Made by a program: the position numbers and the translations under genes. 44,492 nucleotides of DNA from AB-137-C09 sp964645625 (lineage in GTDB: Bacteria > Pseudomonadota > Zetaproteobacteria > Mariprofundales > Mariprofundaceae): positions 1 through 44,492 of the forward strand of contig CAZYAI010000017.1 of NCBI GenBank assembly GCA_964645625.1, in the 5' to 3' direction. Positions within the stretch are counted from its first letter, which is position 1; the number at the start of each line of letters is the position of its first letter. The notes under the pieces are model-generated. The model saw only the letters and a list, made by a program, of their open reading frames with translations, did no database searches and was not told the origin of the DNA. Shown here piece after piece: positions 1 to 8,545 of the stretch.

Positions 1-6
1 CATTGG

Positions 7-153
7 AGGTGAGGCTTTAGCCTCGCATGGTATGACACCTAGCGCACTTCCAGAATATGAAGATACTGAAGGTGAGGCTTTAGCCTCGCATGGTATGACA
101 CCTGCCGCACTTCCAGAAGGTGAGTGTATTGGAAGTGAGGCTTTAGCCTCGCC
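7..153 (+). repeat. 63-bp tandem REP-like repeats inside the transposase frame
   Basis: The palindrome GAGGCTTTAGCCTC occurs at 11-24, 74-87 and 137-150, spaced exactly 63 bp apart, which is 21 codons. Around it the units share a block reading GCATGGTATGACACCT and then GCACTTCCAGAA. The array touches the left edge of the window and probably continues. Because the period is a multiple of three, the array is translated in frame as repeated protein. Confidence 0.9.
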
Positions 154-754
154 CTATACTTTGCATCATTTGCCGCATATAGATATTCAAGGTGCTTATC
201 AGTTTATTACATTTCGCACCGCAGCGAGCACTGACCCATACTTGCTTCAACTTCATGGCAAAAAACAGACCAATTCTGAAAAGCAAATGGCTATTGATGC
301 ATATTTGGATTTATCTGAGAAAGGCGCATATTTTTATACTGACACCTTGCGCTTTATGTTTGATTTTTTGATAGAGCAACAAGCTGCCTTATATACCTTG
401 GTTTGCTTTGCCATTATGCCCAATCACATACACCTTTTAATTCAACCCAAAGAAAAGTTGGCGACTGTGATGCAAAAAATAAAGGGTAAAAGTGCCAGAG
501 AAATAAATAAGCGATTGAATCGGTCGGGTAAGTTTTGGGCGAGGGATTATTATGATAAGGGAATTCGTGATGAACGACATTTTCGAGTTGTTTATGAATA
601 TATCAGGAATAATCCCTTAAAACTTACTGGGCAGATAGGCGCGCCTAAAGGCGCACTTCCAGAAGGTAAAAATATTGGAGGTGAGGCTTTAGCCTCGCAT
701 AATATAACAACTGATACATTTCCAATGGCAAGGTTTTATGGAGTGTATCAATGA
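32..754 (+). CDS. REP-associated tyrosine transposase (Y1_Tnp/RAYT family)
   Basis: This is a single-strand HUH-type transposase of the kind associated with REP palindromes. The core starts near residue 42 (HHLPHIDIQGAYQFITF). It contains the paired histidines MPNHIHLL (about residue 130) and the putative catalytic tyrosine in YEYIRNNP (about 188-190). The first 41 residues are two copies of a 21-residue repeat (MTPxALPE...EALAS), encoded by a 63-bp DNA repeat carrying a palindrome. One more repeat unit follows the core (residues about 205-226). The frame has no stop between base 2 and the ATG at 32, so the true start may lie to the left of the window. The stop overlaps the hsdR ATG (ATGA, 751-754). 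Family assignment is confident. Whether the repeat-encoded ends are part of the working protein is unknown. Confidence 0.85.
   Translation: MTPSALPEYEDTEGEALASHGMTPAALPEGECIGSEALASPYTLHHLPHIDIQGAYQFITFRTAASTDPYLLQLHGKKQTNSEKQMAIDAYLDLSEKGAYFYTDTLRFMFDFLIEQQAALYTLVCFAIMPNHIHLLIQPKEKLATVMQKIKGKSAREINKRLNRSGKFWARDYYDKGIRDERHFRVVYEYIRNNPLKLTGQIGAPKGALPEGKNIGGEALASHNITTDTFPMARFYGVYQ
639..700 (+). repeat. REP-like unit at the 3' end of the transposase gene
   Basis: A fourth palindrome GAGGCTTTAGCCTC lies at 683-696. It is preceded by GCGCACTTCCAGAAGG (651-666), as in the 5' array, and by a second hairpin GCGCCTAAAGGCGC (641-654). The same unit therefore flanks the transposase core on both sides, still in frame, as expected of REP elements around their own RAYT gene. 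Confidence 0.8.
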
Positions 755-3700
755 TTGATTTGAATGAAGATGCTGTAGAGCAAAACCTAATCGACCTACT
801 GAAACAGCAAGGCTATGTTTATTTCAATGATGCAGAGATCAATCCAAATAGTGACAACCCGCAACGGGATGCTTTTGATAGCGTGGTATTAGAAAAACCG
901 TTTCAGGCTTCATTGCGCAAGCTGAACCCTTCACTTCCAGAGCCTGCCTTGCATGAAGCATTCCAGCATGTGTTGCACCTTGGCTCTAACGACATCATGA
1001 CCAATAACGAGAAGTTCCATCAAATGCTTTGCGATGGCGTCACCGTTGAACATTTTAAGGACGGTAACGCCGTTGGTTTGCAGGTAAAACTGATTGATTT
1101 TGAGAACATCCAAAACAATACGCTTTGGGCAGTGAACCAGTTTGTGATTAAAGAAAACAATCAGTCAAAACGCTTGGATGTGATTTTATTCGTGAACGGT
1201 CTGCCATTGGTGGTGATTGAGCTTAAAAGCGCGATTAGTGAGAAGGCGACACTGGAACGGGCATTCACTCAGATTCAGAACTACAAAACTGCCATCCCTT
1301 CCATGTTTAACTACAATGCCTTGTGTATCATTTCCGACGGCATCGACGCACGCACCAGCACGGTTTCTGCGCCTTATTCACGGTTCCTTGCTTGGAAATC
1401 ACCCAAAAAAGAAGAAAACGGCATCATTCCAGAATTACACATCATGGCAGAGCAGATGCTCAAGCCTGAAGTGCTATTAAAACTGATTCGATTTAACACC
1501 GTTTTTGAATCCGAAGAAATAAAAGATGAAAACACTGGCGTTTTATCTTTGGTGAAAATTAAGAAGGTGGCGGCATATCATCAGTATTATTTGGTAGAAA
1601 AGGCAGTGCAATCAACCTTGCGCGCTATCCAACGTAGAGGCGGTGCCTTGTGCTCGCCCGATGAAGTTCGAGAAGACCCAACAAACCGAGGTTTACCATC
1701 GGTCGATAGTCAGCTCATTGGTGATAAACGTATTGGCGTAGCATGGCATACCCAAGGCAGCGGCAAATCTTTATCTATGGTGTTTTATGCTGGGCGTTTG
1801 GTGGTTGAGCCAGCCATGAAGAATCCAACCATTGTGATGCTTACAGACAGAAACGATCTGGATGACCAGCTCTTTGGCACATTTGCTAACTGCGCCTCAC
1901 TGTTAAGGCAAACACCTGTTCAGGCGAATAATCGTGACCACTTAAAAGAACTTCTGACCGTCACGGGCGGCGGCATTGTGTTTACCACCATTCAGAAGTT
2001 TTACCCTGAAAATGGCACGCATACCTACGATGCGCTATCTGACCGAGGCAATATTGTGGTGGTGGCTGATGAAGCACATCGCAGCCAATATGGTTTTACA
2101 GGCAAGGTGGATGATGAAGGTTATATCAAATATGGCAACGCCAAGTATTTAAGGGATGCCTTGCCTCATGCTTCATTCATCGGTTTTACAGGTACACCGA
2201 TTGAGAAAGAAGACAGGGACACGCAACAAGTCTTTGGTGATTACATTGATGTGTATGACATCGCTCAGGCTGTTAAAGATGGGGCGACTGTTCCACTGAG
2301 TTATGAAAGCCGATTGGTGAAGATTAAATTCAATGATGCGGCTTCTCAACAAATTGATGCGTTGGTGGATAACATCCAAGGTGCAAGCGATGAGCAGCTT
2401 GAAAAATCGAAAAAAAAGAATGCTCAGGTGAACGCTATTGTCGGACACCCTGAGCGATTAGCCGATATTGCCAAAGATATCGTGACCCATTTTGAAGCAA
2501 GGCAGGAAGTGTTTGAAGGTAAGGGTATGATCGTCTGCATGACGCGCCAGATTGCTGTGGATTTGTATGCTCAAACAACTGCGCTTAGACCTGAATGGCA
2601 TGATGATGCCTTGGATAAGGGCGTAATCAAGGTGGTGATGACCAGTTCATCGGATGACCCTGCAAGCTTCCAACCCCATCATACCAACAAGAAAGACCGT
2701 AAGGCTTTAGCAATCAGGCTCAAAGATGCTCATGACCCATTGAAGTTGGTGATTGTGCAATCTATGTGGCTGACTGGCTTTGATGCGCCACCGCTGCACA
2801 CGCTGTATATTGATAAGAAAATGCAGGGCGCAGCCTTGATGCAGGCGATTGCAAGGGTCAATCGGGTTTATAAAGATAAACCTGGCGGCTTGATTGTGGA
2901 TTATATTGGCATTGGGCAAGACTTACGCAAAGCCATGCAAATCTATGTGGAAAGCGGTGGTCAGGGTGAAGTTGCCCCTGATATTAAAGAAGTGATTGCT
3001 GGCATGATGAGTAAGTTTGAAGTCGTGGAGCAGATGTTCCATGGTTTTGAGTATCAAAGCTACTTCAAAGCGGCGACTGGCGATAAGCTAAAGATTCTAT
3101 TGGCAGCGCAAAACTTCATTTTAGCTGATGATAAACTCAAAGACCGTTTCTTGGCTGAAGTAACGGCACTGTCTAAACTCTATATCATGGCTGTACCCAG
3201 CGATGAATCCGAGCAGATCAAAGACAATGTCGCCTTCTTTCAAGCGATTAAATCACGCATCAATAAATTCACACCAACGGGCGGAACAACAGACGCACAG
3301 GTAGATTCTGCCATCAAACAAATTGTTGATGGTGCATTGGCCAGTGATGGCGTAGTGGATATTTTTAAAGCGGCTGGTATTGCTGCGCCCACGCTGGATA
3401 TTCTATCAGAAGAGTTTCTGCTGGAAGTGAAAAATATGGAGTACAAAAACCTTGGCTTTGAGCTGCTGCGTAAGCTGCTCAATGAAGAGGTGAAAATTAG
3501 AAAGAAGAAAAATATAACGCAGGGTAAGAAATTCTCTGAAATGCTTTCCTCCGTCATCAAACGCTACCACAATAACCAGATTGATACGGCACAGGTGATT
3601 AAAGAGCTCTCTGATATTGCCAGAGAAATGAGGCTTGAAGATCATAAAGCGCACGATTTAGGCTTAACCAGTGAAGAGTATGCCTTCTACTCAATTCTTG

Positions 3701-3945
3701 CCCAGAATGAATCCACCGCTTTCTTGGAAGACCACAAGATGAAAGAACTGATTCATGTAATCGTCGATATTATCCGCAAAAATGCCACCGTGGACTGGAA
3801 CAAACGCGATGACGTAAAAGCCAAGCTGCGTCTATTGGTGAAAAAAGTATTGATGCGTTATGGCTATCCGCCTGACTTGGCTAGAATGGAAGCAGACCGT
3901 GTACTGGAGCAAAGCGATTTACTGGCAAGCGAGTTAAGCGGATAG
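751..3945 (+). CDS. hsdR: Type I restriction enzyme, endonuclease/translocase subunit R
   Basis: HsdR is the motor and nuclease subunit of a type I restriction-modification complex. The 1064-residue length is normal. The N-terminal PD-(D/E)xK nuclease is visible as RLDVILF (Asp about 143) followed by VVIELKSA (Glu-Leu-Lys about 156-158). Superfamily 2 helicase motifs follow: Walker A QGSGKS (about 335-340), DEAH at about 440, TGTPI (about 477) and QAIARVNR (about 700). A helical C-terminal region follows, which in this family contacts the methylase. The ATG overlaps the stop of the upstream transposase by 4 bases, with no separate leader, so expression is probably coupled to upstream translation. 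hsdM and hsdS are not in the window and presumably lie to the left. The gene looks intact. Confidence 0.95.
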   Translation: MIDLNEDAVEQNLIDLLKQQGYVYFNDAEINPNSDNPQRDAFDSVVLEKPFQASLRKLNPSLPEPALHEAFQHVLHLGSNDIMTNNEKFHQMLCDGVTVEHFKDGNAVGLQVKLIDFENIQNNTLWAVNQFVIKENNQSKRLDVILFVNGLPLVVIELKSAISEKATLERAFTQIQNYKTAIPSMFNYNALCIISDGIDARTSTVSAPYSRFLAWKSPKKEENGIIPELHIMAEQMLKPEVLLKLIRFNTVFESEEIKDENTGVLSLVKIKKVAAYHQYYLVEKAVQSTLRAIQRRGGALCSPDEVREDPTNRGLPSVDSQLIGDKRIGVAWHTQGSGKSLSMVFYAGRLVVEPAMKNPTIVMLTDRNDLDDQLFGTFANCASLLRQTPVQANNRDHLKELLTVTGGGIVFTTIQKFYPENGTHTYDALSDRGNIVVVADEAHRSQYGFTGKVDDEGYIKYGNAKYLRDALPHASFIGFTGTPIEKEDRDTQQVFGDYIDVYDIAQAVKDGATVPLSYESRLVKIKFNDAASQQIDALVDNIQGASDEQLEKSKKKNAQVNAIVGHPERLADIAKDIVTHFEARQEVFEGKGMIVCMTRQIAVDLYAQTTALRPEWHDDALDKGVIKVVMTSSSDDPASFQPHHTNKKDRKALAIRLKDAHDPLKLVIVQSMWLTGFDAPPLHTLYIDKKMQGAALMQAIARVNRVYKDKPGGLIVDYIGIGQDLRKAMQIYVESGGQGEVAPDIKEVIAGMMSKFEVVEQMFHGFEYQSYFKAATGDKLKILLAAQNFILADDKLKDRFLAEVTALSKLYIMAVPSDESEQIKDNVAFFQAIKSRINKFTPTGGTTDAQVDSAIKQIVDGALASDGVVDIFKAAGIAAPTLDILSEEFLLEVKNMEYKNLGFELLRKLLNEEVKIRKKKNITQGKKFSEMLSSVIKRYHNNQIDTAQVIKELSDIAREMRLEDHKAHDLGLTSEEYAFYSILAQNESTAFLEDHKMKELIHVIVDIIRKNATVDWNKRDDVKAKLRLLVKKVLMRYGYPPDLARMEADRVLEQSDLLASELSG

Positions 3946-3978
3946 GCTTTAGTATAACTATTGAAACAAGCAGACAAG

Positions 3979-4015
3979 AAAAAAGCCTGTAAACACAAGG
4001 CTTACAGGCTTTTTT
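3979..4015. terminator. Bidirectional intrinsic terminator between hsdR and tRNA-Cys
   Basis: A 14-bp perfect stem (AAAAAAGCCTGTAA, 3979-3992, with TTACAGGCTTTTTT, 4002-4015) has a 9-base loop. It gives a GC stem with a U tract on both strands, so it can end hsdR transcription (plus) and tRNA-Cys transcription (minus). Confidence 0.85.
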
Positions 4016-4034
4016 AGGTTTCTATTTGAATAAT

Positions 4035-4109
4035 TGGAGGCAGGGGCGAGAATCGAACTCGCGAATAAAGGATTTGCAGTCCTCCGCCGTACCACTGAGC
4101 CACCCTGCC
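4035..4109 (-). tRNA. tRNA-Cys (anticodon GCA)
   Basis: The reverse complement folds as a cloverleaf: acceptor stem GGCAGGG/CCCTGCC, discriminator T, encoded CCA (4035-4037), T loop GTTCGATTC and D loop with GGCTCAGTGG. The anticodon GCA lies at 4075-4077. The length is 75 nt. It is downstream of tRNA-Gly on the same strand, with a hairpin between them. Confidence 0.95.
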
Positions 4110-4126
4110 GTAACCATGCTTGCCTG

Positions 4127-4154
4127 AAAAAAAAGGGGCCACGAGGACCCCTTT
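4127..4154 (-). terminator. Hairpin with U tract between tRNA-Gly and tRNA-Cys
   Basis: On the minus strand a CAAAGGGGTCC...GGCCCCTTT hairpin is followed by a run of T (A run at 4127-4134 on the plus strand). It is placed to stop, or partly stop, transcription leaving tRNA-Gly before tRNA-Cys, or to act as a processing signal. Confidence 0.6.
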
Positions 4155-4162
4155 GATTTGTC

Positions 4163-4238
4163 TGGAGCGGGTAACCGGGCTCGAACCGGTGACCTCGACC
4201 TTGGCAAGGTCGCGCTCTACCAACTGAGCTATACCCGC
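4163..4238 (-). tRNA. tRNA-Gly (anticodon GCC)
   Basis: The reverse complement gives acceptor GCGGGTA/TACCCGC, discriminator T and encoded CCA (4163-4165). The anticodon stem is CGACC/GGTCG, with GCC at 4203-4205, and the T arm is ACCGGTTCGAGCCCGGT. The length is 76 nt. A good sigma-70 promoter lies immediately upstream at 4251-4278. Confidence 0.95.
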
Positions 4239-4250
4239 TGAATGGCGCGA

Positions 4251-4278
4251 ACTTTAGCGGCGTATTTTTCGCTGTCAA
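4251..4278 (-). promoter_or_regulatory. Sigma-70-type promoter of tRNA-Gly
   Basis: On the minus strand a perfect -35 TTGACA (4278-4273) is separated by 16 bases from a -10 TAAAGT (4256-4251). The predicted start is about 6 bases before the mature tRNA-Gly 5' end. Confidence 0.65.
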
Positions 4279-4366
4279 CACTTTGGTGAAAGTTTTTTTT
4301 CACACCGCTACTTTCAGTCATACCTGCGTATTGTATGAATCACATATTCCATGCTAATCTTGCACC

Positions 4367-5194
4367 ATGAATTACACACCTGTACCCGACTACCACATGC
4401 ACACACCACGATGCAATCACGCCACTGGCACGATGATGGAATATGCTGAATCGGCTCTACGCAGCGGTTTGCAGGAAATTGGTATATCCGACCATTGCCC
4501 CATGCCCAACGGTTTTGATGCCGAATGGCGAATGGATGAGAGCGAGTTGGACAATTACCTAGAAGAACTTACCCGCGTGCAAGCCGCCATGTTGCCGCGT
4601 GGTTTAACCGTGCGTTGCGCCCTAGAAGCCGACTTCCACCCTGGAACGGAAGATTATATCCGCCAACTGCTAGCCTACCACGATTGGGATTACGTCATCG
4701 GCTCAGTTCATTTTATTGATACTTGGGGATTTGATAACCCTGAAGATCAGGCAGGCTGGCAACGCTGGAGTTTGGCAGAAGCATGGTGCGCCTACTTTCA
4801 AACCGTCGCCGATTCCGCCGCCTCAGGGTTGTTTGATATTATTGGTCATCCTGATTTATTAAAAAAATACGGACACCGTCAACCCGATGATGCGGCGGTG
4901 TTGCAAGCACAGCAAGCCATGTTAACAGCAGTCAAAGCAGCCGATGTCGCCTTGGAGATTAGCTCGGCAGGACTACGCAAGCCCGTAGCCGAAATCTACC
5001 CGCAAGCGAGCGTCGTCGCACAGGCTGCTACCCTAGGCATTCCCTTTGCTTATGGTTCGGATGCCCACGCGCCAAACGATGTCGCGCACGGTATGCAAGC
5101 GTGCTTACGCTGCCTAGATGACTGCGGTGTGTCACAGGTCGCCCAATTCACACAACGGCAACGCCAGATGCAGGGGATTTGTCGTGTTGGATAA
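4367..5194 (+). CDS. PHP-family histidinol-phosphatase (HisJ type)
   Basis: This is a metal-dependent PHP-domain phosphatase, most like the HisJ/HisK histidinol-phosphatases that remove phosphate from L-histidinol phosphate in histidine synthesis. Visible metal-site motifs are DYHMHTPRCNHATG (residues about 8-21), ISDHCPMP (about 40), GSVHFID (about 111), DIIGHPDLLKKYGH (about 156) and GSDAHAP (about 233). The 275-residue length fits the family. No other his genes lie nearby, so another phosphate ester as substrate cannot be excluded. The stop overlaps the start of the next gene by 11 bases, making this the first gene of a coupled trio. Confidence 0.8.
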   Translation: MNYTPVPDYHMHTPRCNHATGTMMEYAESALRSGLQEIGISDHCPMPNGFDAEWRMDESELDNYLEELTRVQAAMLPRGLTVRCALEADFHPGTEDYIRQLLAYHDWDYVIGSVHFIDTWGFDNPEDQAGWQRWSLAEAWCAYFQTVADSAASGLFDIIGHPDLLKKYGHRQPDDAAVLQAQQAMLTAVKAADVALEISSAGLRKPVAEIYPQASVVAQAATLGIPFAYGSDAHAPNDVAHGMQACLRCLDDCGVSQVAQFTQRQRQMQGICRVG

Positions 5195-5945
5195 AGGTAC
5201 GGTATTATTAACAGGTGCAACGGGTGGCTTTGGTGGTGAATTTGCGCGCGTGTTGGAGGAGCAGGGGTATCGACTATTATTACATGGGCGAGACAAAGCG
5301 CGCATGCAACTCACTTTGGACTTATTACGTTACCCCGAGCAACACCGCGTGCTGATTTATGAACTATCCGCTCGCAAAGGGGTGGAGGCATTGCTGGCAG
5401 ATGTGGGCGATGAGCCACTGGTGGGTTTGGTCAATAATGCGGGCTATGGTGTATGGGGTGGCTTTGAAAAAAAACAAAGCGTGGCACAAATGGACGTATT
5501 ACGCACCGACCTGATTGCGCCAACAGTGCTTAGTCACGCGCTATTGCCACGTTTAAAGCGCGTTAAAGGGTTTATGATTAACGTTTCATCACTGGCTGGT
5601 GAAGCTCCCCTACCCTACATGAGCACCTACGGCGCAGCCAAAGCAGGACTGACGTTTTGGAGTGAAGCCTTGCGTGCCGAACTGCGTGGACAAGTGCGCA
5701 TTGTAACCCTTGCGCCAGGGCCTTCACCAACAGGCTTTCGGGGCGTATCGGGCGTGCCAAGGGGTAAGGGAAGTTTTTTTAGCACCCCCATTAGCATCAT
5801 TATTGCCGCAGCGATGACTTGCTTGGCGCAAGGTGGCGGCTATTGCGTACCTGGTTGGCGGCATCGCGCTTTATGGCTGATGATTAAATTGATGCCGCGC
5901 TTCCTTGCCCTGCCGATCATGGCACATTATTTGAAGGCTTCATGA
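5184..5945 (+). CDS. Short-chain dehydrogenase/reductase
   Basis: This is a classical SDR fold. The NAD(P)-binding motif TGATGGFGG follows the N-terminal strand, NNAGYG lies near residue 87, and the catalytic pattern is S (INVSSLAG) with YGAAK about a dozen residues later. The C-terminus is hydrophobic (LWLMIKLMPRFLALPIMAH) and may associate with the membrane. I chose the GTG at 5184 because AGGGG lies 7 bases before it and the Rossmann strand begins just after; the TTG at 5187 is equally possible. A longer in-frame ATG at 5118 would overlap the preceding gene by 77 bases and add non-family residues. The substrate cannot be predicted. The stop overlaps the next ATG (ATGA). Confidence 0.8.
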   Translation: MLDKGTVLLTGATGGFGGEFARVLEEQGYRLLLHGRDKARMQLTLDLLRYPEQHRVLIYELSARKGVEALLADVGDEPLVGLVNNAGYGVWGGFEKKQSVAQMDVLRTDLIAPTVLSHALLPRLKRVKGFMINVSSLAGEAPLPYMSTYGAAKAGLTFWSEALRAELRGQVRIVTLAPGPSPTGFRGVSGVPRGKGSFFSTPISIIIAAAMTCLAQGGGYCVPGWRHRALWLMIKLMPRFLALPIMAHYLKAS

Positions 5946-7423
5946 TGCAGCCGTTATTGAGCAAAGCCGATATGCGGCATGCGGATCAAACAACCATTGA
6001 AGGCGATGGCGTGCCGTCGCTCTTGCTGATGGCGCGCGCAGGTCGTGCCGTTGCTGATGCAGTAATGGCGAACATGCCTCAAGGGCGCGTACTGATACTT
6101 GCAGGCAGCGGTAATAATGGCGGTGATGGTTTAGTTGCAGCGGTGGAACTGCTCAATCATGGCTATGATGTGCGCCTATGTTTATTGCAAGCCGCCGAAC
6201 ATTTACGTGGTGATGCCGCTGCCTGTTACCGTGCGGTTGCAGCACAAGGTTCACGCATTGCATGCATGGCAGGCGATGCCTGTAGCATCGAAGACGAACT
6301 GGCACAGTGTGATGGCGTGGTCGATGCACTCTTTGGCAGCGGCCTGTCGCGACCACTTACTGGCAGAGCCGCAGCATGGGTACATGCCCTCAATGCATGC
6401 GCTAAACCTGTATTAAGTGTCGATATTGCCTCTGGTTTGGATGGTGACAGCGGTCTGTGCCTTGGTATTGCTGTGCGCGCTACGTGGACGTTGCCGATTG
6501 CCACACCGATGCGTGGGCAGTGGTTGCGTCAAGGTGCTCGCTATTCAGGCAAGATGCTAGCCGCCGCAGACATTGGAATCCCCCATTCGGCGATGCAGCA
6601 ACATCAACTACCAGCACTATACCTACTCACACAATCATGGCTTGATCGCCATCAACCATCCGCTTTCGCTGATGCGCATAAAGGGCATTTTGGGCATGTA
6701 TGGATCATCGGTGGAGCGGTAGGTACCAGCGGCGCGCCGCAACTGGCTGCACGTGGTGCTATCGCCGCACATGCTGGTTTGGTAAGTATCGCCTGCCCCG
6801 ATGCCGTGTACGCCATCATTGCCGCACAAGCTTTGGAGGTGATGGTTCACCCCATGTCTTCAGCACCGTGGCAACATGCCGACGCTATTGTGGTTGGGCC
6901 TGGTTGGGGGCAACAGCAGCAAGCCATGCTACACACGCTATTGGCAAGTTCGATACCGCTACTCATTGATGCCGATGCGCTGAATATGATCGCGGTCTCA
7001 GAACCCTTACAAGCGGCAGTACAGCAACGCGAAGCCACCACCATCCTCACGCCACACCCTGGTGAAGCAGCGCGCCTATTAGGCACGACCACAACCGATA
7101 TTCAACACAACCGTCTTGAATCTTGCCGCGCCCTGCAACAACGTTTTGCTTGTTCCGTCATCCTCAAAGGGCAACACACACTGATCGATGATGGTGAACG
7201 GATCAGCCTATGCCCATTCGGTTCGCCACGTTTGGCGCGTGGTGGTTCAGGTGATGTATTAGCAGGTGTTTGCGGTGCATTGCTGGCTCGAAGATTACCA
7301 GCACGGGAAGTCATGAACCTCGCTGTAGCATGGCACGCCCAAGCAGGTGAACGCAACGACTGGCACGGAACAGCAGAACTGGCGAGGAGTATTGCCGCCT
7401 TGGTGGATACACAAGCGTATTAA
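5942..7423 (+). CDS. nnr: Bifunctional NAD(P)H-hydrate epimerase / ADP-dependent dehydratase
   Basis: This enzyme repairs damaged NAD(P)H hydrates. The N-terminal YjeF_N epimerase half (about 1-215) has the nucleotide-site loop LAGSGNNGGDG near residue 55 and SVDIASGLDGDSG near 160. The C-terminal ribokinase-like dehydratase half has KGHFGHVWIIGG (about 243), LLIDADALN (about 340), LTPHPGEAARLL (about 365) and the phosphate loop ARGGSGDVLAG (about 428). The 493-residue length is normal for the fused bacterial form. It begins with ATGATG overlapping the SDR stop, so the two are translationally coupled. A convergent terminator follows the stop within 4 bases. Confidence 0.93.
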   Translation: MMQPLLSKADMRHADQTTIEGDGVPSLLLMARAGRAVADAVMANMPQGRVLILAGSGNNGGDGLVAAVELLNHGYDVRLCLLQAAEHLRGDAAACYRAVAAQGSRIACMAGDACSIEDELAQCDGVVDALFGSGLSRPLTGRAAAWVHALNACAKPVLSVDIASGLDGDSGLCLGIAVRATWTLPIATPMRGQWLRQGARYSGKMLAAADIGIPHSAMQQHQLPALYLLTQSWLDRHQPSAFADAHKGHFGHVWIIGGAVGTSGAPQLAARGAIAAHAGLVSIACPDAVYAIIAAQALEVMVHPMSSAPWQHADAIVVGPGWGQQQQAMLHTLLASSIPLLIDADALNMIAVSEPLQAAVQQREATTILTPHPGEAARLLGTTTTDIQHNRLESCRALQQRFACSVILKGQHTLIDDGERISLCPFGSPRLARGGSGDVLAGVCGALLARRLPAREVMNLAVAWHAQAGERNDWHGTAELARSIAALVDTQAY

Positions 7424-7426
7424 ACG

Positions 7427-7452
7427 AAAAAAAAGCCTCCCGAAGGAGGCTT
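7427..7452. terminator. Terminator between nnr and tRNA-Gln
   Basis: The perfect 8-bp stem AAGCCTCC/GGAGGCTT (7433-7440 with 7445-7452) has a CGAA loop (TTCG on the other strand). Eight A bases at 7427-7434 form the U tract for the minus-strand tRNA-Gln transcript. It may also stop nnr transcription, although its plus-strand U tract is only two bases. Confidence 0.85.
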
Positions 7453-7457
7453 GTAAA

Positions 7458-7531
7458 TGGCTGGGGGACAAGGATTCGAACCTTGGTTGACGGAGTCAGA
7501 GTCCGTAGTCCTGCCGCTAGACGATCCCCCA
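7458..7531 (-). tRNA. tRNA-Gln (anticodon CTG)
   Basis: The reverse complement gives acceptor TGGGGGA/TCCCCCA with U1-A72 (typical of glutamine tRNAs), discriminator G and encoded CCA (7458-7460). The anticodon stem is ACGGA/TCCGT with loop CTCTGAC, placing CTG at 7497-7499. The T loop is GTTCGAATC. The length is 74 nt. Confidence 0.95.
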
Positions 7532-7544
7532 TCAGCGGCGGCGA

Positions 7545-7573
7545 ACGATAGCGATGAAGCACTATGCCGTCAA
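7545..7573 (-). promoter_or_regulatory. Sigma-70-type promoter of tRNA-Gln
   Basis: On the minus strand, -35 TTGACG (7573-7568), a 17-base spacer and -10 TATCGT (7550-7545) are followed by a GC-rich discriminator. The start is expected about 7 bases upstream of the mature tRNA. Confidence 0.6.
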
Positions 7574-7652
7574 ATATTCCCCGGCAAAAAAATAGCCACT
7601 TATTTGTCTGATTCTATGGCGATGGTTACGCTTGCGTTTTCGAGGTGTTATT

Positions 7653-8507
7653 ATGATTCAAATAGGACGCATCAATCGTTTGCGTATCGTCAAAGATGTG
7701 GACTTCGGTTTGTACTTAGATGGTGGCGATGAGAAGCGCGGTGGCTTAGGGGAAATCCTGTTGCCGCTGCGTTATGTGCCACAACAATATGAGCTTGGCG
7801 ATATGTTAGAGGTGTTCATCTATTTGGATTCTGAAGATCGCGTGATCGCCACTACCGAGCGACCTTATGTGATGGTCGGTGAATTCGGCTTGCTGAAAGT
7901 GACGGAAATTAACGCCCACGGGATCTTCCTGAATTGGGGGTTGAGCAAAGACCTTTTATTACCGTTTAACGAACAAATCACTCGCATGGATGAAGGACGT
8001 TCCTATGTCGTGTATGTGTTCTTTGACCAGCAAAGCCAGCGCATTGCCGCCACGGCAAGAATCAATGACTTTTTAGAAGATGAAGATCACACCCAGACCT
8101 TTAGCGAAGGGCAGGAAGTCTCATTATTGAATGCTGCCAAAACAGAATTGGGCTACAAGATGATTATCAACAACAGTCATTGGGGCTTATTGCATCGTCA
8201 TGAATTAAGCCGCGAGCTACGCCGTGGTGAACGGATGCAGGGGTTTGTGCGCCGCATTCGCGAAGACCGCCGCATTGATCTTTGCCTACACCGTCAAGCC
8301 AGCGATAAAAGTGATGAAATAAGCGAACGTGTGCTTGCAGCCTTAAAGAAGCATGACGGCTTTTTGCCCTTAAACGACAAAAGCAGCCCCGAAGCGATAC
8401 GCGAAACCTTTAACACCAGTAAGGCATTGTTTAAAAAAGCTATTGGTGGATTGTACCGCAAACGGATCATCAGCATTAAAGCGGATGGCATTCACTTGTT
8501 GCGCTGA
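7653..8507 (+). CDS. CvfB-like S1-domain RNA-binding protein
   Basis: The 284-residue protein resembles the CvfB/YitL family: tandem S1-like OB folds followed by a winged helix. The first module begins MIQIGRINRLRIVKDVDFG. The second includes VTEINAHGIFLNWGLSKDLLLPF (residues about 83-105). The C-terminal part (GGLYRKRIISIKADGIHLL) looks like a winged-helix end. In other bacteria the family binds RNA and affects gene regulation; the exact role here is unknown. I chose the ATG at 7653 because GAGGTG lies about 6 bases before it and the family start matches. An upstream in-frame ATG at 7632 is less likely. Confidence 0.82.
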   Translation: MIQIGRINRLRIVKDVDFGLYLDGGDEKRGGLGEILLPLRYVPQQYELGDMLEVFIYLDSEDRVIATTERPYVMVGEFGLLKVTEINAHGIFLNWGLSKDLLLPFNEQITRMDEGRSYVVYVFFDQQSQRIAATARINDFLEDEDHTQTFSEGQEVSLLNAAKTELGYKMIINNSHWGLLHRHELSRELRRGERMQGFVRRIREDRRIDLCLHRQASDKSDEISERVLAALKKHDGFLPLNDKSSPEAIRETFNTSKALFKKAIGGLYRKRIISIKADGIHLLR

Positions 8508-8545
8508 ATGCATCCTATAAGCCTTTTTGATCATAAACAGGCTCT

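Noticed and set aside
7..153. 63-bp repeats as a CRISPR array
   Set aside because: Nearly the whole period is conserved, so there are no unique spacers; the units match REP-like palindromes around a RAYT.
3958..4281. Minus-strand frame of 107 residues over the tRNA pair
   Set aside because: It is a read-through of two tRNA genes and their terminators, a common false call.
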